Shown here one piece after another: positions 1-7,462 of a stretch of DNA of 64,000 bases. The stretch is from positions 30,201-94,200 of the forward strand of contig NZ_UUIS01000058.1 of the NCBI RefSeq assembly GCF_900589395.1. The letters run 5' to 3'. This DNA comes from Pseudomonas viridiflava (GTDB lineage Bacteria > Pseudomonadota > Gammaproteobacteria > Pseudomonadales > Pseudomonadaceae). The translations under genes and the position numbers were made by a program. How positions within the stretch are numbered: position 1 is the stretch's first letter; each line of letters starts with the position of its first letter. The notes beneath the pieces are model-generated. The model had not been told where the DNA came from, did no database searches, and saw only the letters and a program-made list of their open reading frames with translations.

Positions 1-261
1 GGCCACCAGCACGGTGCTGGCGGCGTGGTTATTGCTGAAACGCGCCATCTCCAGCGAGTCGGCCACGCAACCACCGGTTTCCTCGGCCAGGGCCTGGATC
101 ACCGGATCGCAATAGTAGTGAGCAACCAGCACCGCATCGCGCGCCTTGAGTTCGGCGGCAATCTGTTCACGGTACTGGGCCTGTTCTTCAAGGCTCAACG
201 CTTTCGGTTGTTTGGCATCGAGATGCGCCTGCACCAGAAAGCGTTCGGAAATCTGCGTCAT
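1..261 (-). CDS. nadA: Quinolinate synthase NadA, N-terminal part (cut by window edge)
   Basis: NadA is a [4Fe-4S] enzyme that condenses iminoaspartate with dihydroxyacetone phosphate to give quinolinate in NAD biosynthesis. Only the first 87 codons are in the window; the rest lies beyond base 1. The visible part carries the family signature around residues 46-53 (VAHYYCDP, with the substrate-binding His-Tyr) and a DSLEMARF block near residues 68-75. The ATG at 261 is preceded by a modest AGG, and no better in-frame start is visible. Identification rests on these two blocks and on typical Pseudomonas order near queC and tRNA-Lys. Active-site cysteines lie outside the window except for those in this N-terminal part, so integrity of the gene cannot be judged. 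Confidence 0.9.
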   Translation of the reverse strand, partial: MTQISERFLVQAHLDAKQPKALSLEEQAQYREQIAAELKARDAVLVAHYYCDPVIQALAEETGGCVADSLEMARFSNNHAASTVLVA

Positions 262-591
262 GTTGGCTGGACCTGAGTGCGCGGTGGCGCGTAATGCAAG
301 TTTACACCCCAAAGGCCACCTTACATGAAGCCAGGCCTTTGCAGGGAAGGCGCTACCAGCGTTGCATGGCTGAAAGCGGCCCGATTCTAACCGCAAAGAA
401 CATGCGATAGCGCAAGTTTTTAGCACACCTTGACGTGAGTGATTATCACTTGCACGATACGTTGCATTGACTGTTACGCCCAGCAAACGCGTGGCCTCTG
501 GAACTCTTGAGGCCTTGACGGTCTATGCTTCAAGCCGGGCGCTTGATGCGCCCTACCCTCATGCGCCAAAGGCGGCCGACAGGAAATCACC
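262..591. other. Intergenic region between nadA and the 592 gene, with short palindromes
   Basis: No gene is visible here. The region separates two divergently transcribed genes, so it should hold both promoters. Three symmetric features can be read: a 13-bp palindrome at 438-450 (AGTGAT-T-ATCACT), a perfect 6-bp inverted repeat at 493-498/509-514, and a small hairpin at 537-553 (GGGCGC-loop-GCGCCC). A ribosome binding site AGGAAATCACC sits directly before the ATG at 592. Function of the palindromes is unknown. Confidence 0.5.
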
Positions 592-1041
592 ATGAAGTAC
601 GACGATGCCTCCTGGCACTACGAAGGCACCTACCCCAAAGACTTGCCTGACGCCGCAAGCGCCACGCATATCGGCATGTTTCTGAGCTGGATGGTGATCA
701 ACGACCGGGTCAGCGAAGCGTTACTTGAAGACGCCGAAGATGAACTGGGCGACCTCAAGGAACGCTCGATTACCGGTGCACAGTTCGTGCTGAGCATGCT
801 GGACGAAAGAATCACCGACCAGGAATTCGACAAGACCGGCAATGCGTTTGCTCTGGCCTACTATCAGGGCCTGGAGAACGACAGTCGCTACATCGATGAC
901 TATTTCCAGACGTTCGGTGTGAATGAACAGTCGCTGTACCGGGTCGATGACACCTGGGCCAACTACGACAAGCTCGCCGGCCTTATCGATGCCCGTTACA
1001 AGGCCTGGGATGAGGCGGGGCGGCCCGAATACATCGTTTGA
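592..1041 (+). CDS. Hypothetical protein, DUF7832-like
   Basis: A 149-residue soluble acidic protein with no signal peptide or membrane segment. The opening MKYDDASWH and the following segment with THIGMFLSWM (about residues 24-33) resemble a family of uncharacterised proteins that I recall as DUF7832; this assignment is from memory. Members are typically small, scattered accessory proteins without known activity. The start is supported by AGGAAATCACC just upstream. The stop overlaps a TTG start of the next gene by four bases, so the two are probably translationally coupled. It is transcribed away from nadA. I cannot give a biochemical role; an immunity- or stress-type accessory function is only a guess from family size and distribution. 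Confidence 0.75.
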   Translation: MKYDDASWHYEGTYPKDLPDAASATHIGMFLSWMVINDRVSEALLEDAEDELGDLKERSITGAQFVLSMLDERITDQEFDKTGNAFALAYYQGLENDSRYIDDYFQTFGVNEQSLYRVDDTWANYDKLAGLIDARYKAWDEAGRPEYIV

Positions 1042-1670
1042 GTATCACCACCACGGTGCTGGGCCTGTCGTTTTCGATGCCCGGCAGCACAACCGGGTGC
1101 GGCCTCACGCTGGGCGGCAATGCGGCCCGCATCGAACACTGGCCGCACAATCCGGACGGTGAACCGCTGACCCTGGTCGCAACCATCGATTGCGGGCGGA
1201 TGCGTGAGCCTATCCAGATCGACAGCCTGCCGGCGCAAGGGGTTGTCTATGTGTTTTGCACCTACAGCGCTGACGATTACTTTCTGGACAGCATCACCTT
1301 CGACGCTGCCGTGCTGCAGCGCCCGACACGCCCCAGTGGCTATACCGCCGTATTGCCCGCAGGCGACCATCCACTGCAATACAGCCCTGTGTCGAGCATC
1401 GAGCAACGAACGGCCACCCTCAGCGCGCGGGCACTTGAGCCGGGCGAAATTCCCGCCGACTCGTTGATCTGCACGACACCACCCTGCTGGGCGCCTGTCG
1501 ACCCACAGATCGGTGATGACTACCAATTCTTCTGCCAACTGTACTCGGCCGATTTCCCGGCGCCCTTTACCGACGTGTTCTACCTGACCGATGCCGTGGC
1601 GCATCTTTACCTGCGCAAGCCGGGCAGCCAGGCCGAAGCGGCGGGCCTGTTCTTCGTCCATACGGCCTAG
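1038..1670 (+). CDS. DUF1963/YwqG-like hypothetical protein
   Basis: A 210-residue soluble protein. The N-terminal block reading GGNAARIEHWP followed by GEPLTLVATIDCG (about residues 26-52) and the C-terminal LYLRKPGS block (about 192-199) match the pattern of the YwqG/DUF1963 family, in which a Gly-rich entry, a WP pair and a late YLF-x-RPGS segment recur. The function of that family is not established. The start chosen is TTG at 1038, which overlaps the stop of the preceding gene (coupled translation); an internal ATG at about 1077 is the alternative and would remove 13 residues. It ends only three bases before the convergent DUF2252 gene. Confidence 0.65.
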   Translation: MSITTTVLGLSFSMPGSTTGCGLTLGGNAARIEHWPHNPDGEPLTLVATIDCGRMREPIQIDSLPAQGVVYVFCTYSADDYFLDSITFDAAVLQRPTRPSGYTAVLPAGDHPLQYSPVSSIEQRTATLSARALEPGEIPADSLICTTPPCWAPVDPQIGDDYQFFCQLYSADFPAPFTDVFYLTDAVAHLYLRKPGSQAEAAGLFFVHTA

Positions 1671-1673
1671 CGC

Positions 1674-2867
1674 TCAGGCCAGCGCCTGTTCAAGTGCATA
1701 GCGACGGCAATGCGCCAGATAGCCCATTTCATGATCACCCACCAGCTGGACCACGCTGCTCCACAGCCATGACGGAGCATCGAGCGTACGGGTGCGATTT
1801 CTCTGCAGGTCGGTCATCCACGCCAGGCGATCGTGCAAATCCATCTGCCGGGCATGGGCCTGGCCAACGATCCGGGCGAGGTAAGCGGCAGCTTCCATGG
1901 CCTGACGCGGATCAAGCTGGTCAAGCTCCAGCTTGAGGTCCTGGGGCAACAGTTCGCGGATGAAGAACGAATGCTCCAGCAGGCGCACGGCGAGCATGCG
2001 GTTTCCCAGCCCCGGCGACAGTTGCCGGGCGCCCTCGACTACGCGCCTGCCATTATCACGCGGCATGCCAACGCGAGCAGCGCGAGGCGCAGCGGCCGCC
2101 ACTGCCTGCTTGACGTCCAGCAGGCAATAATCCTCATCATCACCGTCGCTGACCCTCAGCAATACCGCATAGCGGCGCAAGCCCAGCGAGCTGCACCCCT
2201 TGACCCAATAAGCGCAGTCCAGCAGGTGCACATCACTGTCATGGCTGCGGCCCTTGAGCGAAGTCACCAGCGCATGAATGTCCGGGGTCAGGCACAGCGC
2301 CTCGATGGCCTGGCGCTCGTCCTTGCTCAGCCGCCAGAAATGCTTGCCCAAGGGCAGGGTCATACGACCGCCAGCGATGCGCTCCTTGGCCAGATGCTTC
2401 CAGGTACGGCGTACCGCGCTGCGCAAGCCGGCCTTGACCTGCTGCGGGCGCAGCGGTTCCTGGTCAAGGCTGGTTTCGAAAGCCAGCTCGTAGCCGCGCA
2501 TCATTTCTTCGAGCATGCGTGCGCTGGTCACCCCTGGCAGGTCGGACCCGCGAGCGGCCGTGGCCAGTGACAAGGCGAGACGGACCAGGTCATGGGCGGG
2601 GTTACCCACCACCGTCTGGTCAAGGTCGCGAATATGCACGTCAGTATCGCCCTTCAGGTCCCCGGTCGGCCCCAGGTTACCGGCGTGGCAATCGCCACAG
2701 ATCCATACGGCCGGACCACTGGGCAGGCGGCGACCGGGCTGGCTTTGCAGCCACTCATAGAATTGCACGGTACTGCCGCGTACATAGGCATGGGCGGAGC
2801 GCGCCATCTTCAGGTTACGCATCTGATCGAGGTACGGCAGGCGACGAGCAGGATCGGGTGTTTTCAT
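1674..2867 (-). CDS. DUF2252 family protein, kinase-like fold
   Basis: A 397-residue cytosolic protein of the DUF2252 family. The N-terminal MARSAHAYVRG block (about residues 21-31) is typical. A GDCHAGN motif at 58-64 and an RDLDQ motif at 80-84 are arranged like the catalytic-loop GDxHxxN and metal-binding DxD of aminoglycoside-phosphotransferase-like kinases, so a small-molecule kinase role is plausible but unproven; no substrate is known for the family. The gene runs convergent to the YwqG-like gene with a three-base gap and appears monocistronic. The ATG at 2867 is the first good start; the upstream region (2868-3141) holds no gene besides the tRNA terminator. Length fits the shorter members of the family. 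Confidence 0.8.
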   Translation of the reverse strand: MKTPDPARRLPYLDQMRNLKMARSAHAYVRGSTVQFYEWLQSQPGRRLPSGPAVWICGDCHAGNLGPTGDLKGDTDVHIRDLDQTVVGNPAHDLVRLALSLATAARGSDLPGVTSARMLEEMMRGYELAFETSLDQEPLRPQQVKAGLRSAVRRTWKHLAKERIAGGRMTLPLGKHFWRLSKDERQAIEALCLTPDIHALVTSLKGRSHDSDVHLLDCAYWVKGCSSLGLRRYAVLLRVSDGDDEDYCLLDVKQAVAAAAPRAARVGMPRDNGRRVVEGARQLSPGLGNRMLAVRLLEHSFFIRELLPQDLKLELDQLDPRQAMEAAAYLARIVGQAHARQMDLHDRLAWMTDLQRNRTRTLDAPSWLWSSVVQLVGDHEMGYLAHCRRYALEQALA

Positions 2868-3016
2868 GCGAAACCAGGCAATGAACAGGATGAGCTGTTG
2901 ACCATCAGACTGTCACAGTTGTTTCAAAGTATTTCAGGAGTTCGGTGTTTTCATGAAAGAAACAGACAGGACAAAGAGGCGGGACGCTGGAAATATTCCG
3001 AATACGCGCCATAACG

Positions 3017-3044
3017 AAAAAACCCACCTGACGAGGTGGGTTTT
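3017..3044 (-). terminator. Rho-independent terminator after tRNA-Lys
   Basis: An 11-bp stem (AAAACCCACCT / AGGTGGGTTTT) with a four-base loop; on the minus strand it is followed by a run of six T. It lies about 100 bases downstream of the minus-strand tRNA-Lys gene and is the obvious 3' end of that transcript. Confidence 0.85.
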
Positions 3045-3141
3045 CTGGTGTTTCTGCAAGCCGGCCAATTGGCTGGCTACCGACACCTGCGGAACCTGAC
3101 ACAAGGCGTGTCGTGAACCTTTTTGCAGCTGCCTTTCAATA

Positions 3142-3217
3142 TGGTGGGTCGTGTAGGATTCGAACCTACGACCAATTGGTTAAAAGCCAACTGCTCTACC
3201 AACTGAGCTAACGACCC
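3142..3217 (-). tRNA. tRNA-Lys(TTT)
   Basis: A 76-nt cloverleaf with the CCA end encoded. The acceptor arm GGGTCGT pairs with ACGACCC, the D arm reads AGCTCAGTTGGTAGAGC, the anticodon loop is CTTTTAA giving anticodon TTT (bases 3184-3182), and the T arm contains the invariant GTTCGAATC. It decodes AAA and AAG. It has its own promoter upstream and a terminator at 3017-3044. Confidence 0.97.
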
Positions 3218-3231
3218 GTTGCGTGGGGCGT

Positions 3232-3259
3232 ATATTACTGATTTTTATCAGTAATTCAA
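3232..3259 (-). promoter_or_regulatory. Promoter of tRNA-Lys, overlapping a perfect AT-rich palindrome
   Basis: On the minus strand a -35 TTGAAT (3259-3254), a 16-base spacer and a -10 TAATAT (3237-3232) precede the tRNA by 14 bases. The discriminator is GC-rich (CGCCCC), as is usual for stringently controlled stable-RNA promoters. A perfect palindrome, ATTACTGAT-TTTT-ATCAGTAAT (3234-3255), fills the spacer and overlaps both elements. Confidence 0.7.
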
Positions 3260-3277
3260 CACCCTCATGCAAAAAAA

Positions 3278-3952
3278 CTAAAAATAATTGGTCGGGTCTG
3301 TGACGCCGGCTGCCGCGAAGCCTTCGGCGCGCAGGCGGCAACTGTCACATTTGCGGCAGGCACGCCCTTGATCGTCGGCCTGATAGCACGACACCGTCAG
3401 CGAATAATCCACGCCCAACCTGATGCCTGCCGTGACGATATCGGCCTTGCTGAGGTTCTGCAGCGGCGCCTGGATGGTAAAGCCCTGCCCTTCCACACCG
3501 GCCTTGGTCGCCAGGTTGGCCAGGCGTTCGAAAGCCTCGACGAATTCGGGACGGCAATCAGGGTACCCGGAGTAGTCCACGGCGTTCACACCAATGAAAA
3601 TGTCCCGCGCCCCAAGCACTTCGGCCCAACCCAGCGCCAGCGACAGGAACACCGTGTTGCGGGCCGGCACATAGGTGACGGGAATACCTTCGGTGGGCGC
3701 TTCAGGGACGTCGATGCTGCTGTCGGTCAATGCCGAGCCGCCCATGCCGTCCAGATTCAGCCCGATCACCTTGTGCTCGATGGCGCCCAGGTCACGCGCC
3801 ACCCGCGCAGCCGCCTGCAGCTCAGCCCGGTGGCGCTGGCCATAGTCGAAACTCATGGTGTAGCAGGCGTAGCCCTCGGCACGGGCCATGGCCACCACGG
3901 TGGCGGAATCCAGGCCGCCAGACAACAGGATGACTGCTTTTTTATCGCTCAT
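3278..3952 (-). CDS. queC: 7-cyano-7-deazaguanine synthase QueC
   Basis: QueC converts 7-carboxy-7-deazaguanine to preQ0 with ATP and ammonia, a step on the way to queuosine in tRNA. The 224-residue protein has the ATP-pyrophosphatase P-loop SGGLDS at residues 11-16 and the C-terminal zinc cysteines at about C189, C199, C202 and C205 (CRKCDSC). The ATG at 3952 is preferred over the one at 3958 because AGGGG is eight bases upstream of the former and only two from the latter. It follows queE by 12 bases, so the pair forms one unit. Confidence 0.95.
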   Translation of the reverse strand: MSDKKAVILLSGGLDSATVVAMARAEGYACYTMSFDYGQRHRAELQAAARVARDLGAIEHKVIGLNLDGMGGSALTDSSIDVPEAPTEGIPVTYVPARNTVFLSLALGWAEVLGARDIFIGVNAVDYSGYPDCRPEFVEAFERLANLATKAGVEGQGFTIQAPLQNLSKADIVTAGIRLGVDYSLTVSCYQADDQGRACRKCDSCRLRAEGFAAAGVTDPTNYF

Positions 3953-3964
3953 GTTCATTTCCCC

Positions 3965-4612
3965 TCAGCGCCCTGGCTCGTCGTCCCAAAGCAGTTTGTG
4001 CAATTGCATCTGCAGGCGTACCGGCAGATTGTCCGCCACTATCCAGTCGGCCAGATCGCGCCCCTTGAGCTGGTGATGGCTGGCCGAAAACAGCACTTCG
4101 CCAACACGCTCGTCAAGCCGGTACTGGATCAGCTTGGACACGGCCCAGTCATAGTCTTCGCGTGAGCAGATCACGAACTTGACCTGGTCGTTGGGCGTCA
4201 GCCATTGCATGTTTTCGTAGCGGTTACGCGACACTTCCAGAGACCCTGGCGTCTTGAGATCGACCACACGACTCACGCGTGGGTCGACCGCCGAGATGTC
4301 CAGGGCACCGCTGGTTTCCAGCGAAACCTGGTAACCGTCGTCACACAGACGCTTGAGCAAGGGAATCGCATTGGGCTGGGCCAACGGCTCACCGCCTGTC
4401 ACGCAGACGTAGCGGGGCTTCCAGGTTGCAACCTGCTCGACGATGGCATCCAGTGGGGTGATGGTCCCACCGGTAAAGGCGTAGGCGCTGTCGCAATACT
4501 GGCAACGCAGGGGACAGCCGGTCAGGCGCACGAATACCGTGGGCAGCCCGGCCGTTCGGGTTTCACCCTGCAGCGAGTGAAATATTTCGGTGATGCGTAG
4601 AGTGTCTTGCAT
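3965..4612 (-). CDS. queE: 7-carboxy-7-deazaguanine synthase QueE
   Basis: QueE is a radical SAM enzyme that contracts the ring of 6-carboxytetrahydropterin to form 7-carboxy-7-deazaguanine in queuosine biosynthesis. The 215-residue protein has the CxxxCxxC cluster motif at C33, C37 and C40 and GGEP at about 73-76, which contacts SAM. The start is the ATG at 4612; an in-frame GTG at 4621 would add three residues. It is the promoter-proximal gene of queE-queC. Between it and cpoB upstream lies a clear terminator, so queE should have its own promoter in 4613-4735, but I see no convincing boxes or a preQ1 riboswitch there. Confidence 0.95.
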   Translation of the reverse strand: MQDTLRITEIFHSLQGETRTAGLPTVFVRLTGCPLRCQYCDSAYAFTGGTITPLDAIVEQVATWKPRYVCVTGGEPLAQPNAIPLLKRLCDDGYQVSLETSGALDISAVDPRVSRVVDLKTPGSLEVSRNRYENMQWLTPNDQVKFVICSREDYDWAVSKLIQYRLDERVGEVLFSASHHQLKGRDLADWIVADNLPVRLQMQLHKLLWDDEPGR

Positions 4613-4734
4613 AGGGGCCACGGGCGTAACAGCTAAACAGGCTGTCCGCCTCCGTCAGGCACTTCAGGGTATCCGCGCTCGCGTAATACCAGAAAGCGTA
4701 ATGAGCAAAAATTTCGGGTGCGAATTCTAACGAA

Positions 4735-4758
4735 AAAAGCCGCGACAAGCGCGGCTTT
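4735..4758 (-). terminator. Terminator of the tol-pal operon
   Basis: Stem AAGCCGCG / CGCGGCTT with a five-base loop, followed on the minus strand by six T. It sits just beyond the cpoB stop codon and closes the tol-pal-cpoB transcript, separating it from queE. Confidence 0.85.
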
Positions 4759-4779
4759 CTTCAAGAGCGGCCCGGACAA

Positions 4780-5592
4780 TCAGAGGCGTTGCAGGTCGCG
4801 CTGCGCCAATTGCGCAGCCGAAGTGCCAGGGTACTGGGCAACGACTTGCTGCAGAATGCCCTTGACCTTGTCGGTGTGACCCAGGCGACGCTCGACGTCG
4901 GCCAGTTTGTAAAGCGAATCCGGCACCTTGGCATGCTTCGGATAGGCCTGGCTGACTTTGGCAAACGCCTGGCCGGCACCTTGCAGGTCACCCTTGGCCA
5001 GGTTCACTTCACCCAGCCAGTACTGGGCATTGCCCGCATAACCACTGTTAGGGTATTTGCGCAGGAAAGCGGCGAAAGCCTGGCTGGCCTTGTCGAAATC
5101 CTTGGCCTTGACCAGGTCGAAGGCTGCTTCGTAGTAAAGCTTTTCCTTGGCCGGGTCAGGCGGCTCGGTCCCCGCTGCCGGTGCAGCATTGCTGACCGGG
5201 GCAACAGGCGTCCCACCGGCGTTTACTGCATTGCCAGCGGGTTGAGAATTATTGTTCGCCGCGGCAGCGCCACTGACGATACGTTGGTCGAGTTCCTGAT
5301 AACGCTCCAGGGCTTCCTGCTTGATGCGCTGGATGTCATTTTGCTGGACTTCGACGATACCGCGCAGACGCGCGATTTCTTCCTGCATCTGTTGCAACTG
5401 TAGAAACAGTTGACCCTGTGCGGAGGGCTGGGCCGCAACCCCGCCCCCCGCATAGGCGCCGGACGTACCATATCCCGCTGGCGGATAACTGCTGCCAGAG
5501 CCAGAATTGTCACCGACTACAGGTACCGCACCCCACGCAGCAAGCGGAAGGGTGAGAGCCAAAACGGTTAGAGCACGACGGCACGTTCGCAT
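4780..5592 (-). CDS. cpoB: Cell division coordinator CpoB (YbgF)
   Basis: CpoB is a periplasmic protein that links the Tol machine to septal peptidoglycan synthesis by PBP1B. The 270-residue protein has an N-terminal signal peptide (about residues 1-22, basic start then a hydrophobic stretch), a Gly/Ser-rich linker, a coiled coil at roughly 63-110 that drives trimerisation, an Ala/Pro-rich linker and three TPR repeats in about 145-268. It is the last gene of the Tol-Pal cluster, six bases after pal, and is followed by the operon terminator. Confidence 0.93.
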   Translation of the reverse strand: MRTCRRALTVLALTLPLAAWGAVPVVGDNSGSGSSYPPAGYGTSGAYAGGGVAAQPSAQGQLFLQLQQMQEEIARLRGIVEVQQNDIQRIKQEALERYQELDQRIVSGAAAANNNSQPAGNAVNAGGTPVAPVSNAAPAAGTEPPDPAKEKLYYEAAFDLVKAKDFDKASQAFAAFLRKYPNSGYAGNAQYWLGEVNLAKGDLQGAGQAFAKVSQAYPKHAKVPDSLYKLADVERRLGHTDKVKGILQQVVAQYPGTSAAQLAQRDLQRL

Positions 5593-5598
5593 GTCAAA

Positions 5599-6105
5599 TT
5601 ACTTACGCAGTTCGACGCGACGGTTTTGAGCCCAGGATTGCTCGTCGTTGCCGGTGGCAACTGGACGCTCTTCACCGTAGGAAACCAGTTCCAGCTGAGC
5701 TGGGGAAACGCCTTGCAGCACCAGATAGCGCTGAACGGCTTTCGCACGACGCTCGCCCAGGGCCAGGTTGTACTCGCGAGTGCCACGCTCGTCAGTGTTG
5801 CCTTCCAGAACGACGCGAGCGCCATTGCCTTTCAGGTCCTTGGCGTGAACGTCCAGAGCGCGCAGGGCTTCTGGCTTCAGGTCCGAGCTGTCGTATTCGA
5901 AGTAGAAGGTGGTGATTGCGCGCAGAGCAGCTTCTTCGCTCAGGCTGCCGTCTACAGCACCGGTGTTGGCGCCGTAACCAGCGTTAGGATCTACAGCGCC
6001 AGTACCGCCGGCACCGGCATTGTCGCCGCCCTTGGAGGAGCAACCTACTGCTACAGCCATGGCCAGAGCCAGCGCAGCAAACTTACCAAACTTCAGCATT
6101 TCCAT
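5599..6105 (-). CDS. pal: Peptidoglycan-associated lipoprotein Pal (OprL)
   Basis: Pal (OprL in Pseudomonas) is an outer-membrane lipoprotein that binds peptidoglycan and TolB. The 168-residue precursor has a lipobox ending in C22 (VAVGC), a Gly/Ala-rich linker and a C-terminal OmpA-like domain (about 60-168) with the peptidoglycan-binding NTDERGTREYN block. The start at 6105 is chosen because AGGAGTTTCAAG lies right before its ATG; an ATG 36 bases upstream lacks this. It lies 55 bases after tolB and six before cpoB in the same direction. Confidence 0.97.
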   Translation of the reverse strand: MEMLKFGKFAALALAMAVAVGCSSKGGDNAGAGGTGAVDPNAGYGANTGAVDGSLSEEAALRAITTFYFEYDSSDLKPEALRALDVHAKDLKGNGARVVLEGNTDERGTREYNLALGERRAKAVQRYLVLQGVSPAQLELVSYGEERPVATGNDEQSWAQNRRVELRK

Positions 6106-6160
6106 CTTGAAACTCCTAATGAACCCCAGTGTGTTAAGCAAAAACTTGTGTAGCGCCGCG

Positions 6161-7462
6161 TCAGTTCAGGTAAGGGGACCAGGACGGTTCTCTGACTTCG
6201 CCTTGAGCGGTAGGAAGCGGGAGCCTTACGCGTCCATTGATGGACACGAGCATCAAGACTCCCCGGCCCTGCTGGCGGGTGGCGTAGATTACCATGGTGC
6301 CGTTGGGCGCAACAGTAGGTGACTCATCAAGGTTACTGTCTGTGAGGATTTTTACGCTCCCACGGGCCAGGTCCTGAGCCGCCACCTTGAAGTTGGTGAA
6401 GCCTTCCTGACGATGGATCATCACCAGGGTCTTCTCGTCTGCCGACAGTTTCGGGTTGGCATTGTAGTTGCCCACGAAGGTCACGCGCTGGGCGCCACCA
6501 CCGGAAACGCTGGTCTTGTAGATCTGCGGCTTGCCGCCACGGTCAGACGTGAAGTAGAGGGTCGAGCCATCCTTGCCGAAGAACGGCTCGGTATCGATCG
6601 AAGAATCGTTGGTCACGCGAGTGATCTGGCGGCTGCCCAGATTCATCACATAAATTTCCGGATTACCGTCCTTGGACAGCACAAATGCCAGGCGGCTGCC
6701 GTCCGGCGACCAGGCCGGAGCACCGTTGAGGCCTTCGAAGTTGGTGATCTGCTCACGACGACCGGTATCGATGTGCTGCACGAAGATGCGCGGACGCTTC
6801 TGCTCGAACGACACATAGGCGATGCGCTTGCCATCGGGCGCAAAGCGCGGCGACAGGATCGGCTCGCGCGATTGCAGCAGCGTCACCGCACGGGCACCGT
6901 CGTAATCGGAACGCTGCAGGGTGTAGCGGGTGTTGGCTTCGGAGAAACGCTCAGCCGTCACGTACAGCATGCGGGTGGAAAATGCGCCCTTGATGCCGGT
7001 CAGCTTTTCAAACGACTGGTCGGCAATGTAGTGCGACATGTCGCGCAACTGATCGGTGGTGCCCGACACGTTGCCGGTATACACCTGTTGCTCGGTGGCC
7101 ACGTTGAACAGGGCATATTGCACCTGCAGGCGACCGCCGGCAGGAACGATGTTACCCACCATCACGTATTGCGCACCCAGCGCTTTCCAGTCACGGAATA
7201 CGACTTCGCTGGCCTGGACCGGCAAGCTGATCATGTTCTGGCGTGGCAGCGGCGTGTAATAACCAGAGTTGCGCAGGTCGTTGCCGATGATTTCCGCCAT
7301 GTCGTCAGGCAGGACGTTGCCGCCCTGCCAGCCGAAAGGCACCACGGCAATCGGGGTGGCACGGTCACTTCCGCTGGTGACCATAATGTTCTTTTCCTCT
7401 GCGACAGCCAATCCTGCCGCACAGCAAAGAACTACAAGCAGTCCTCGAAGAAGGTTAATCAC
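6161..7462 (-). CDS. tolB: Tol-Pal system protein TolB
   Basis: TolB is a periplasmic protein that shuttles between Pal and TolA. The 433-residue precursor has a signal peptide with a likely cleavage after AVA at residue 21, an N-terminal alpha/beta domain (to about 160) and a six-bladed beta-propeller built from repeats such as SPDGSRLAFV and GKDGSTLYFTS. The mature protein starts with a segment that in this family competes for TolA or Pal binding. Its ATG overlaps the tolA stop by four bases. Length is normal for the family. Confidence 0.97.
   Translation of the reverse strand: MINLLRGLLVVLCCAAGLAVAEEKNIMVTSGSDRATPIAVVPFGWQGGNVLPDDMAEIIGNDLRNSGYYTPLPRQNMISLPVQASEVVFRDWKALGAQYVMVGNIVPAGGRLQVQYALFNVATEQQVYTGNVSGTTDQLRDMSHYIADQSFEKLTGIKGAFSTRMLYVTAERFSEANTRYTLQRSDYDGARAVTLLQSREPILSPRFAPDGKRIAYVSFEQKRPRIFVQHIDTGRREQITNFEGLNGAPAWSPDGSRLAFVLSKDGNPEIYVMNLGSRQITRVTNDSSIDTEPFFGKDGSTLYFTSDRGGKPQIYKTSVSGGGAQRVTFVGNYNANPKLSADEKTLVMIHRQEGFTNFKVAAQDLARGSVKILTDSNLDESPTVAPNGTMVIYATRQQGRGVLMLVSINGRVRLPLPTAQGEVREPSWSPYLN

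Noticed and set aside
3142..3217. tRNA-Lys as a genomic-island attachment site
   Set aside because: No integrase, no partial duplicate of the tRNA 3' end and no composition change in the flanks.
3262..3290. AAAAAAACTA sequence resembling the 3' end of a preQ1 riboswitch beside queC
   Set aside because: It is on the plus strand at the 3' end of queC, with no gene downstream and no matching 5' stem.
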